From the NCBI GenBank assembly GCA_933207985.1, contig OW240912.1, positions 253,460,446-253,524,445 of the forward strand: a DNA stretch of 64,000 nt, given 5' to 3'. Below the pieces are notes generated by a model that did no database searches, was not told the origin of the DNA, and saw only the letters and a program-made list of their open reading frames with translations. Of this stretch, positions 45,630 to 55,690 are shown in pieces (position 1 is the first letter of the stretch; every line of letters starts with the position of its first letter). A program made the translations under genes and the position numbers. This DNA comes from Pelobates cultripes. Its lineage: Eukaryota > Chordata > Amphibia > Anura > Pelobatidae.

Positions 45630-47122
45630 CAGATAGGCCTTGAAATACTTGGACATTGACACAAGTTTTGTTATTATTAATCAAGTTACAGTTAAATAAC
45701 ACATAGTGGCTTAAAGTGCAGTCTTTCAGGGTTTTTTTTGAGGGTATTCATATCCAAATTGGAGGGAAGGTTTAGGAATTAGAGCTCTTTAATATGCTAT
45801 TCCTTCATTATTTCTTCATCAACTAAACAAATAAAAAGTCAACTGGAGTTCAATCCGGGTACAGTATTTACATTTGGAAACTATTGCTGTTGTGAACCCA
45901 CAACATGCAGTCAAAGGAGCTTTCCACGCAATTAAAGCAGACTGTCGGACTGCAAAAAAAAATATGAAAAAATCCATCAGAGATATAGCAGAAACATTAG
46001 GGGTGGCCTTATCAACAGTTTGGTACATTCTGAGAAAAAAAGAATGCACTGGTGAGCTCTGACACACAATAAAAGGCCTGGATGTTCAAGGAAAACAACA
46101 GTGGTGGATGATCGTAGGATCCCACGGTAAAGAAAAACCCTTTCACAACATCCAGCCAAGTGAAGAACACTCTCCAGGAGCTAGGAATATCATTATCCAA
46201 GTCGACCATAAAGAGAATACTTCATGAGAGCGAATACAGTGGGTTCATCACAAGGTGCAAACCATTCATAAGCCTCAAGAATAGAAAGACCAGATTACAC
46301 TTTGGCGAAAAAATATCTTAAAAAGGTAAACCAGTTCTGGAACAGCATTCTTTGGACAAATGCAACTAAGATAAACCTGTACCAGAATCATGGGACTAAA
46401 AAAATATGAAGGAGGCTTGGAACAAAGCATGATCCGAAGCATACCACATCACCTGTAAAACATGGTGGGGGTCTCTAGTGTTTATTGATGTTGTGACAGA
46501 AGACAGAAGCTGGTGCATGAATAGGGATATATAGTCTGCTCAGCTTTAGCCAAATTCAGTGAAGTTGAATGGACGGCGCTTCACTTTACAGATGGACAAC
46601 CACCTAAAACATAATGTGAAAGAGTTTTTTAAAGCACAGTGGACTATTCTGCAATGGCTGAGTAAACCACCTGATCTCAACCTGATTGAGCATGTGTTTT
46701 ACTTGCTGAAGACAAAACTTAAGGCAGAAAGACCCACGAACAAACAACAACTAAAGACAGCTGCGGTAAAGGCCTGGCAAAGCATTAAAAAAGAGGAAGC
46801 CCAGGGTTTGGTGATGTCCACACTTTCCAGACTTCAAACAGTCATTGCCAGCAAAGCATTCTCAACCAATTTAAAAATTAATTAAAATTAACATTTTATT
46901 TCTGATTTTGTTATTTGTCAAATTTGAGCACCTAAAATAAAGGGACTGTGTATGACAACAGTTGCAATTCCTAAATGTTTCATACGATATTTTTGATCAA
47001 CCCTTTAAAACTGAAAGTCTGGAATTGCATCTCTGTTGTTTCATTTCAAATCCATTGTGGTGGCGTACAGAGCCAAAATTAAGAAAATGGTGTCAGTTTC
47101 CAAATATTTCCAGACCTAACTG
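45630..47122 (+). mobile_element. Tc1-like DNA transposon, 1,493 bp
   Basis: The left end cagataggccttgaaatact and the right end, reversed, cagttaggtctggaaatatt form diverged inverted repeats, flanked by TA on both sides (45628-45629 and 47123-47124). The transposase is on the plus strand. Long inverted repeats continue to about 45790 and 46925. Confidence 0.88.
45874..46885 (+). pseudogene. Tc1-like transposase, broken, first catalytic Asp lost
   Basis: The N-terminal part has KKSIRDIAETLGVALSTVWY, the helix-turn-helix that binds the inverted repeats. The catalytic region should start LWTDE but reads LWTNATKINLY, so the first Asp is Asn. The second motif is MDNHLKHN with Asp kept, and the third is KPPDLNLIEHVFYLLKTKLK, with the Glu of DD34E kept. 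The last 108 residues, from MKLNGRRFTLQMDNHLKHN onward, form one open frame. Stops and shifts separate the middle. Confidence 0.85.
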
Positions 47123-47124
47123 TA

Positions 47125-47881
47125 TATTTACTACATTATTATTGTAAAGTATTAATGATTTTTTTTTTTAATGGAATTGCATCATTCCAATTGTAACATT
47201 AATCTAATTAATGTCAGCAAGATATGAAAAATTACTTATTCTCGATCACTTAGGAAAAATAATATTTCTCAAAGGGTACATTAGTGTATGTTCTAATTCT
47301 CTTAACCGTGTGATTCATAACATTCATAACAGTCCACTTATTATATTTCACAGTAATTAATATATTACTTCCCATTTTTAATTTTGTGGTTCGAAAATAA
47401 CAATTCAGGCAATAACTTATGTCCGAAGTGGGCCATCAAAATTAAAACATATTCCATATTCCAAGGGAAATATAAACAATGCAATATTACTATCTCATGT
47501 ACACAGTAAAATTTGCAAGGAACCTATATTTAAGTAATAAAGAACAATTGTGTATGGATGTAACCAAAAACATAATTTTTCTTGCCAATTATCTGTGGGT
47601 TAATATTCAATATCATGTCAATAGAGCATGAAGGTTTAATTACACGGTTATTATACTTTTGCAGTGAATGATGTGTGCAGTTAATCTCTATATTTACCTA
47701 GTGCAGACAAAATGACAGGCTCGGAGTTTACAGTAATCATAACTCTGCAGAACAATGGTTTCCACGGCTACTAAGAAGTACCTTTTGGGAGATGGCAATG
47801 AAGTTATGATATGGGGCTCTGGAAGAGTGGTGGCATTTTTAAATAGATGATTTCCCAGAGATCAGTTTTATAAATACTCGT
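47125..47881. other. Intronic sequence without recognised features
   Basis: AT-rich DNA between the Tc1 element and the LTR. Nothing recognised. Confidence 0.6.
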
Positions 47882-48444
47882 TGTGACGGTAGTCACCATC
47901 ACCTGGAGTTTCTTAAGGACATTTTATGTAGAATCCTGGATTATTCCTATGTTTAATTCACCCTGTGTCCATTGTGGGTGCAGTGTGTGTGTGTAATGTG
48001 AATGTTTGGGGTTAAATGTATTGTGTGCTCTCCTGTCTTGCTAATGCTTGCAATAAACTAGGTGGATTTGGCTGTGGAGCCTGTACAGTGCCACCGGTTG
48101 GTTGCAAGAATCTAGCAACCGCTGTATGCAATAGCTGAATAGCAAGGGTTGCTAATTTGCATATCTGAGTAGATTTACATATTGCTAATTCTGCAGGCAG
48201 GAGAGATATGTTCTGTTAATTAATTTCTACCCCATCTCTTTATAAATATGTTATTAATATTATAATTTCATGTATATTTTGTGACATGTTTCGGTTATTT
48301 TAATTTTATTATGTTTGTCATAGCAATGTCTATGTGATGAACGTATGGGCTAGTCCCAAGTAAAATAAAGTATTGTATGTTAGTTCCATTTGGAATGGTG
48401 TCCTGTGTGGATTTTTAGGGATCCCAGCCACAGAGTTCTCGTAA
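47882..48444 (+). repeat. LTR of an undetermined retrotransposon
   Basis: The stretch starts tgtgacggtagtcaccatca and ends near agttctcgtaact. A TATA-like tctttataaatatg lies at 48237-48250, and an AATAAA at 48364-48369 is followed about 75 bases later by the end. This is the normal order of promoter and polyadenylation sites in an LTR. The following ttggctggtgcatgatccgt could be the leader and primer-binding area. No second LTR is present. Confidence 0.55.
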
Positions 48445-48454
48445 CTGTTGGCTG

Positions 48455-48706
48455 GTGCATGATCCGTCTATCCCAGGGATAAATCAAGAGAGCTGGGCCT
48501 TTATAAAGGCAATAGAAATCACATTGCAGGCAGAGGTGGATACCTGCCTGGAAGAAGGGCTGCAGTGGAATAGACAGAATGAACAATACCTGCCTGGAAG
48601 GGCGTGGCAGCCTGGTTGGGTGGAAGGGCCCCAGTTAAGCCAGGGCGACTTGGACAGAAGAGTGGCAGTTTTACCTGGTTTTTGTCTAAAAATAAAATGT
48701 TTGTGA
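48455..48706 (+). pseudogene. Possible gag start after the LTR, relic
   Basis: An 83-residue open frame, MHDPSIPGINQESWAFIKAI and onward with LEEGLQWNRQNEQYLPGRAW, follows the LTR leader. The acidic and aromatic pattern fits the N-terminus of a retroelement gag, but no zinc knuckle or other hallmark is left. The family is not determined and the frame may be chance. Confidence 0.35.
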
Positions 48707-49446
48707 GACAGCATAATGTTATGCATGTGATGGTTTGGTATGTCAGATTTTCATCCACCATCAAAAATTTGGGAAATTGAATCAGATTAACTAAAAAGGT
48801 GTGAAAATGGGCCAATCTGTGTACTTCAATATATACATAATCTTATGTATATATTTTGCAGTACAACGATAGGTGCATTTTCCTACCATTTTGTTCAAAT
48901 GAGAAAAAGTAAACAACAGAAGCTTACAAAAATAAGAGTAGTAAAAAACAAAGAAAAGACAATTAAATATATAAATATATAGATATTTCTCTCCTGCTGC
49001 TCCTTTTCCCCTCTACAGGTCTTGATTTGTAAGCACAATCAACCATCCATTTTCTCATCAGAAATTTCTTTTTTTGGAACCACAGGTGGGACTTCAAATC
49101 TCCAATTAAAAAAAACATGATCATACTTTGTGCAAGTCATTTTTTACATGATTAGTTTGTAGGTGGTTCAGAAATCGAGAATTCGGATGACCACCCGAAC
49201 GGTCCAAATTCAGACACGTTGCAGTTTGTAACAAAACTAATTCCAATTCTACTGAGTATCCATAAGTATAATAATTAAGGGTTTTGGGGGCTTAACTTAT
49301 TTGTGTTTGGTAACTGTGTATGTTCACTTATCTAGAAGTGACATATCTGATCAAACTATTTGCCTGTTGTCCATCTTGAACAGAATATTTTAAACTGATT
49401 TTCCTTCAAATATATATGGCAATTAGGAACTAGATTCCAACATGTA
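48707..49446. other. Intronic sequence without recognised features
   Basis: AT-rich, with nothing recognised. It ends where the second foldback element begins with taaccccttcaggactgat. Confidence 0.55.
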
Positions 49447-51180
49447 TTTAACCCCTTCAGGACTGATGACAGTTCTGGACTGTCATAATGGAAATATTTA
49501 CTTAACTCCTCGCCGCCGTTCCCCCATCGGCGAATGGCATTGCTCCCGGTCTGGGGGGACTCACTGACAGCCCAGACAGTTTCCCCTCTGCAAGTGAGGC
49601 CACCGTGGCCATGTGATCGCTCCCAAGTATAACAGTACCCTCCATGTACAGATTTTATAGTTTATTTTATAGATTTTATAGTGTTTTTGCAAGTTACAGG
49701 GTCAAATATAAGGCTTGATTTTCCTTCTTTTTTTTTACATTGAAATTTGCCAGGTTGGTTATGTTGCTTTTGAGAGCGTATGGTAGGCCAGGAGTGAGAA
49801 TTACCCCCATGATGGCATACTATTTGCAAAAGAAGACAACCCAAGGTATTGCAAACGGGGTATGTTCAGTCTTTTTTGGTAGCCTCTTAGTCACAAACAC
49901 TGGCCAAACTTAGAGTTCATTATTGTTTTTTTGCATTTTTAACACAAAAACAAATATAAATGCTAACTTTGGCCAGTGTTTGTGACTAAGTGGCTACTAA
50001 AAAAGACTGGACATACTCCATATTGAATACCCTGGGTGGTCTACTTTAAAAAATATGTACATGTGAGGTGTGATACAGAGATTTATGACAGATAACAGTG
50101 TTACAATGTCACTATTGATAAATTTCAAAAATATATATTTTGAAAGAGCAATTTCCTCCGTATACTTATAGCCCTATAACTTTCATAAAAAAGCAAAAAA
50201 GCATGTAAACACTGGGTATTTTTAACCCCTTCAGGATGGAGTCAATATTACACGTTCTGATCAAAACAAAATGTAAACAAAACCTGGAATCTGCGCTATA
50301 TGTCTGTTCACCCGTAGTTCACCTCTTTCATATTAAGTGCACCCACACTTATTATATATAATTTTGTTCAGGAGAAACAGGGCTTTAATTTCTCATGAAC
50401 AATTCATATATGAAACATAACTTATTATGAATAAAATAAAAAAACCTGTGAGAAATTAAGATTTAAAAAATAATTTGAAGTTCCGCCTGACATTTTAGCG
50501 GTAAATGTCATGATACTGTTCGCTTTTACTGCAATAAAATGCACATATTTGTATTCAGCAATATCTCATGAGTAAAACAGTACCCCCCGTTAACAGATTC
50601 TACGGTGTTTTGGAAAGTTACAGAGTCAAATATAGCACATTCCATTTTTCATTTTTTTCACATTCAAATTTGCCAGATTAGTAATGTTACCTTTAAGACC
50701 GTGTGGTAGCCCAGGAATGAGAATTACCCCTATGATGACTTACCATTTTCAAAATTACACAACCCAAGGTATTGCAAGTGGGATATGTTCAGTCTTTTTT
50801 AGTAGCCACTTAGTCACAAACACTGGCCAAAGTTAGCATGCATATTTGTTTTTGTGTGAAAAAAGCAAAACACAAATTTTTGGCCAGTGTTTATGACTAA
50901 GTGGCTACTAAAAATGACTGGACATACACCATTTGCAATACCTTGGGTTGTCTACTTTTGCAAATAGTGTGCAATCATGGGGGTAATTCTCATTCCCGGG
51001 CTACCATACGGTCTCAAAGGCAACATCATCAAACTGGCAAATTTCAATGTGAAAAAAATGAAATGCAAGCCTTATATTTGACTCTCTAACTTTCCAAAAC
51101 ACCATAAAACCTGTACATAGGGGGTACTGTTATACATGGGAGACTTCACTGAACACAAACATAAGTATTTCAAAACAGAA
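49447..51180. mobile_element. Inverted-repeat-rich interspersed element, copy 2
   Basis: The start taaccccttcaggactgatg, the stretch cgccgttcccccatcggcga at 49510, and the segments around 49740-50050 and 50565-51150 correspond to copy 1 at 1-1545. It has a large foldback (next entry) and no coding sequence. The repeated piece ggtagcccaggaatgagaat appears three times in this copy, twice on one strand and once on the other. Confidence 0.72.
50565..51150. repeat. Large foldback, about 260-bp arms
   Basis: The left arm at about 50570-50830 and the right arm at about 50883-51143 are reverse complements over their whole length with scattered mismatches. Landmarks are ccaggaatgagaattacccc against ggggtaattctcattcccgg, and agtcttttttagtagccact against agtggctactaaaaatgact. 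The loop is about 50 bases. Confidence 0.88.
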
Positions 51181-51394
51181 AAGTTTGTGTGTATGGGTGT
51201 GTATGGGATCTTTTATAAAATCATGACTTTATGTCATGTAATAGGAAAATTATGTAAATTATATTACAAGACATGGAAGCACATATTGCAAGTTTAAAGC
51301 TGATCAACCAACGCAGAAAACACATGAGTAATAGGTTGAGATGATACAGTTGTGAACACCATGTCCAATTTCCAGTCGCTGTTGTATGAAAGAG
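51181..51394. other. Intronic sequence between elements
   Basis: AT-rich DNA with no recognised element; it may be the 3' non-coding part of the DIRS element. Confidence 0.4.
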
Positions 51395-51398
51395 ACTG

Positions 51399-52456
51399 TT
51401 AATTCAAATCCACCTGGACATTGTGTAGGCCCGGAGGATATTCTGCTTGGACCACCAAATTCCAAGCTGGACAGAAGTCCCAAAATTCACTCGCCAATCT
51501 GGCCAAGACCACTGACTGGGTGCCACCCATGTGGTTGACATACCTCACCGCCGAGATGTTATCGATGGGGAGGTAAATGCAAGCCTTTGCCTGGTCCCTC
51601 GCAAAACTCCAGATTGCGAAAGAACCTGCCAGAAGTTCCAACACATTGATGTGGGGCCGGAATTCGGAGTCCGACCAACGACCTCCCATCGACACGCCTT
51701 CACAGTGGGCACCCCAGCCGTGGAGACTTGCATCTGAGCCTGTGGTGAACTCCAATTGTGAAGCAAAAATCACCCTGCTGTTCCATGCAAACAGATTCAT
51801 GATCCACCACTGCAGTTCATCCCTCGTTTCGCCATCCAGGGTAACCATATCCACACAAGACGCGCCGTCTCGCAGATGAGCTACCTTCAACCTTTGGAGT
51901 GCCCTGTAATGGAGAGGGGCCAGGAACACTGCCTGGATAGACAAGGCCAGCTAGCCAATAAGCTGTGCCAAGTGACTCAGGGTGAACCTCATCCGAATCT
52001 TGGAGGGCTCAATGATTCCTCCTCTGAATCCACAAGGAAACCCAGAATTTCCATGCACCAGGATGGGTTCAGGCAGGATTTTTCCCATTTGATGAACTCC
52101 AGATGACTGAGCAGGTCCACGGTGCATTGCAGATGGTGCATGAGGATGGAGCGCTCCTAAGCCAGGATCAGGATGTCATCCAGATAGATGATTAGGCACG
52201 ACTGCAGAGCCAGGCCATCACCAGGCATAGCAACTTTGTGAAGCACCAGGGCACAGAGGAGAAAAAAAGGAAGGCATGTAAAGCACCAAACACTGTCCTT
52301 CCAACTAAATCGAAGTAGATCTCGAGATGTTTCGGCTACCGGCACCGTCAGGTATGCGTCCTTTAAATCTAGTTTCACCAGCCAATCTCTGTGCAGGAGT
52401 ACCCTTCTCATGGAAGATTGGGCCTTATCAAGGGCAGTAAATGCCCTACCAAGCAT
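51399..52456 (-). pseudogene. DIRS reverse transcriptase and RNase H, broken
   Basis: The RT part reads WLVKLDLKDAYLTVPV (catalytic Asp), FTCLPFFLLCALV and IIYLDDILILA (YLDD). The RNase H part, a 181-residue frame starting near 51944, reads DELQWWIMNL, TGSDASLHGWGAHCEG (the TDAS motif with Thr-Asp changed to Gly-Ser-Asp), INVLELLAGSFAIW (the catalytic ELLA Glu) and LPIDNISAVRYVNHMGGTQS (DN.TAV.Y.N..GGT). A frameshift and stops separate the two parts. The motifs are typical for DIRS and distinct from gypsy. Confidence 0.88.
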
Positions 52457-52639
52457 CCCAAATCTTTAATAAAGGAATCGCCAAATAATAAGCCCTGGGC
52501 GTCTTTACCAGCTTCAGTGAGGGCGAGATTGGTCAACTTGGGCTCTATTTTAAACAGGTGACTTTACACCGTTACATGGACAGGGAGGCATTGACAATCT
52601 GGAGATGCAAATTGCTCTCTGGACCCAACCATGGAGTTC

Positions 52640-52915
52640 TTACGAGTCTACCATACGGTTTTCGGCTCTGGCGTCCTCCTCCAAGTCAAACAATTTTGCA
52701 AGGGGACCAAACACATCAAGGTGTTTGTCTTGGCACGATCTAAGTGCCGAATCCAGTCCTTTGCATGGGTTCCAACCCAATTTAGCCAGAAACTGGATCA
52801 TCTTAGAGTCTACCTCAGGGGTGTCAAATACTTTGTTAGGCACTACAGGCATGGGACACACTGTCCTAAGTTTAAACTCAAAAAGAAAATAATAATGGTC
52901 GATCTGTATTCCCAC
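52640..52915 (-). pseudogene. DIRS gag, C-terminal relic
   Basis: The 91-residue frame holds VDSKMIQFLAKLGWNPCKGL followed by RSCQDKHLDVFGPLAKLFDL, which I recognise as the conserved end of gag in amphibian DIRS elements. It lies directly upstream of the RT, as expected. It ends at 52640, where a stop breaks the link to ELHGWVQRAIC. Confidence 0.65.
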
Positions 52916-53162
52916 TAAAGAATATATGTAATATTAGAGGGAACCTAGAACACCTAATAGAGAGCTACAAAGTAGGGGGTAACCCAAAGAAGCTGCAACA
53001 AGACAAACAGAGACCCTTGTATCAAGGGGATCCTAAAGGGTAGCTCAATATACACAAAGATGCCTAAATCTAATGGTAATACTAGATAGAGGGAGACAAT
53101 AAGCAGGCAAATTAGGAAAAATAAAGGGAGGGGGAGAAGGATGGGTTACCTAATAATAGAGG

Positions 53163-53500
53163 AGGGGGGGGATAAGTAAGAGCTACAAATCTCAAACAGA
53201 CCCCAACAGCCCCCACACAATAAGTATATACGGAGTATGAGAAAAATTCCTGCCCATAAAAATGAATCCCTTCCTCCACTGTAGATAAATGGAGTAAAGT
53301 AGTAAGGGTAAAAAGAGAAAAACAAATACTTAAAGGGGGGAAAGAGAGTAAGACTAATAAAACTCAAAAGTACCCCAAAAGCCCCCACATAATAAGTATA
53401 TGCAAAAGCAGAACCAAACTCCTGCCCATAACAATAAACCCCTACCTTCACAATAGCTAAATAGGGTATAATAAGGTGCTGCAGGAAGCAGAAAAACTCC
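53163..53500 (-). repeat. Two diverged tandem units, about 172 bp, in Penelope 3' region
   Basis: The segment ccccacacaataagtatat at 53211 recurs as ccccacataataagtatat at 53383. The following ctcctgcccataa and aatagggtataataaggt-type parts recur as well. It lies on the far side of the hammerhead from the nuclease, as expected for a terminal repeat region. Confidence 0.75.
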
Positions 53501-53680
53501 TCTCACATTGAAAGGGAAACTAACCCTAAAGATTAATACTGTCCCTGGGAGAGCAGTTCTCAATCTGCAGGCACTATTAAATTACACCACACACATCCCA
53601 GCACCTGCCAAAAATAATTGTTAAAAAATAAAAATAAATAAACCTCAAAAGTGCTACCTAGTGGAAACTAAATAACTAAA

Positions 53681-53726
53681 TGCTCGACGCGCGTTTCAGC
53701 GTATAAACACGCCGTCGTCAGGAGCT
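53681..53726 (-). ncRNA. Hammerhead ribozyme, type I, near consensus
   Basis: On the minus strand: stem I strand GCTC, core CTGACGA (matches CUGANGA), then stem II GGCGT-gtttat-ACGCT (4 Watson-Crick pairs and one G-U), then GAAAC, then GCGC, then GTC with the cleavage site, then GAGC, which pairs with the first strand. Stem III is short (A-U, C-G around a tiny loop). All invariant core bases are present: the CUGANGA box, the GAAA box and the C before cleavage. An extra C sits between the first box and stem II. Hammerheads in Penelope elements process the transcripts of their terminal repeats. Activity is not proven but possible. Confidence 0.82.
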
Positions 53727-54185
53727 AAAGAGGCTATGTGACCACCCATCCTGTAAATATACTCATCATGGCAAATGTTAAGCCGAATTAGCTGCTGTCC
53801 CATGGCGTGGTTTAGGAAGGGGGCGTGTTCCGACGTCACCAAGCGTCATAATGAGCGCCCCCCCCCCCACACACAACCCTGAGTGACATACTTGTGCAGT
53901 AGTGATTTAAAACTCATGCTCTAACGGAAGATGTCAGTACATCTTATAAAGGGGTATCTACTATATATACCCAAGTTGGTATAGCTAATTAATTTTGGCC
54001 CAGTCTATGTTACTTGTGCTGACTAGTTTAGTTGTAAGTCGGGGTGTTCTTTAAAGGCACTCTTTTTAATAAATGGGTTAAAAATTGATAATCTTTATTA
54101 CTAATATAGGACATATTTACAACAAGTTAAATACATGTCTCAATCTAAACTTTGTGATTAAGGAAACAAATCTCAAAAAGGGCAT

Positions 54186-55000
54186 TTCCAAAAAGATGAA
54201 AAAGAAAATCCTTCATTCAGACCCTGTGGTGATAGTGTGTTTAGCTTGTAGATCCAGAACGATTCTCGCTGCCTTAGCTTCCGATCCCAGTCACCTTTTC
54301 GTTGGGTCTTGGGTATAAGTTCAATGCCCATAAATCTTATCCTATGAGCAGAATTGACATGATGTATCTTGAGGTGCCGAGAGATGGGGTCTCAAGGCTC
54401 CTTCTGACTGAATTCACATGCTCTCTAATGCGGTATTTAAAGGGACAGTATGTCTTCCCAATATAGTTAAGTCCACAAGAGCATGTATGGAGGCATATCA
54501 CCCCCTCCATATGGCTGTTGAAAAAAAGATTTTACTGAGAAAAATTCTTGATCTTTACTGTCAGAGAAGTTTTTAGTGTCTTTGGCTATGTATGTGCAGG
54601 TACTACAGTGACAAAACGTGTATGTGCCTTCAGGGAGATACTGGTTTAGAGGTCTATTAGGTGGACAAAGGTGACTGGATACAAGCATGTCCTTTAATTT
54701 TCTTCCCCTCCTAGCTGTTACTGAGGGGAATGGAGAAATAGCCTGTTTGATGTGTGAATCAGATGTTAAAAAGAGTCAGCATTTTATGCCAACCCGCATC
54801 ATAGGTGCCAATGCATCGAATTTGATTGGGTGGTGTTACCCTATCAACGAGCAACGTGTCTCTGTCAGAGTTCATGGCTCTAAGGTAGGCCTTTTTAAGG
54901 ACCCTGTTAGGATAGCCTTTTTCTCTGAAGGCCTTACATAGATCACAGGCTTTAACCTTAAAGTCCTAAGTTTGTTGCTGGCTGCCTTGCTGAGTGGGGG
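54186..55000 (-). pseudogene. Penelope RT end and GIY-YIG endonuclease, broken
   Basis: Read with frameshifts, the minus strand has KAFREKGYPNRVLKKAY (RT C-terminal connector), ARRGRKLKDMLVSSHL, CSTCTYIAKDTKNF (a Cys cluster typical for these nucleases) and, further on, HLKIHHVNSAHRIRFMGIEL and REVESFWIYKL-like REXFWIYKL. This is the order known for Penelope-type GIY-YIG endonucleases. The catalytic Arg motif lies in the broken region. Several stops make it inactive. Confidence 0.78.
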
Positions 55001-55182
55001 CCATACCCAGTTCTCAAGGGAGCCACTATGCCAACCTCGGATGGTGGAGCTCATCTGGGTCAAATAAGGGCAGTCCCCGCAACCCCCAGATCGCCTCTGG
55101 ACATCTCTGCCTAAATGGAGAAAAAGAGGTCAACTCAGTGGAATCCCCTTCAGAGTGCCAGGACTACAAGTTGATCAAGCTG

Positions 55183-55690
55183 TGTCACACCTAGGAATAA
55201 GGATAACGTATAACCAGACCTTAGAATGGCCAGACTTAACGTCTCCAAGAATAGTCAAAATACTTGCTGAGGTCAGGGACACAGAATCAGACACAAAAAT
55301 GAGGAAAAGCCAAAAGTCAAGGATACCAGATATCAGGGAAGTCAAAACAAACCAAAGTCAAATACCAGAAAATCAAGATCAGGAACGCACTCTCGGATGA
55401 CCATATGCATGAAACCACGACAGGGCAATGAGCACATGGAAACTTGGGTTTAAATACCTCTCCTGTGGATCCGATTGGCTGTAACTGGCCTTTGACCCCA
55501 AAGGCAATTACCAGGTGTGCATGATTGCTTCCCAGCACAAATCCTCCTGTGGATTTGATTGGCCATGACCGGTCTTTGACCCCAAAAGTAATTACCAGGT
55601 TTCCATGTGCTTGATTGCTGCTTGGCACAACTTTTCCTGCCAGGACAGTAATGTTGTTTGGCACAACTTTCCTGTCAGGACAGTAAATGC
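55183..55690 (-). repeat. Solo LTR of the sushi-like family, with internal duplications
   Basis: It starts tgtcacacctaggaataagg on the plus strand and parallels the LTR at 43068 over about 300 bases (accagaccttagaatggcca and gtcaaaatacttgctgaggt). The end is near 55682 (ctgtcaggaca). It has two tandem duplications: 84 bp at 55461-55544 and 55545-55630, and about 33 bp at 55621-55686. It is flanked by DIRS and Penelope sequence and has no internal region. Confidence 0.75.

Larger units (their letters stand above)
51395..52915 (-). mobile_element. DIRS-type retrotransposon, gag end to RNase H
   Basis: In minus orientation it has the end of gag (52915-52640), reverse transcriptase (52456-52157) and RNase H (51944-51399). 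DIRS elements use a tyrosine recombinase instead of an integrase and are common in frogs. The recombinase and methyltransferase regions are missing. The missing 5' part may lie at 55691-56985, behind two inserted elements. Confidence 0.85.
52960..55070 (-). mobile_element. Penelope-like element, 3' half, copy 3
   Basis: In minus orientation the order is C-terminal reverse transcriptase (from about 55070), GIY-YIG endonuclease (54700-54186), non-coding 3' region, hammerhead ribozyme (53726-53681), then tandem-repeated non-coding sequence to about 52960. It is flanked by DIRS sequence, so it may have inserted in the DIRS element. The 5' part with RT motifs is missing. Confidence 0.82.

Noticed and set aside
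48455..48706. Intact retroviral gene after the LTR
   Set aside because: Only a short frame without a gag hallmark remains, so it is listed as a low-confidence relic and not as a gene.
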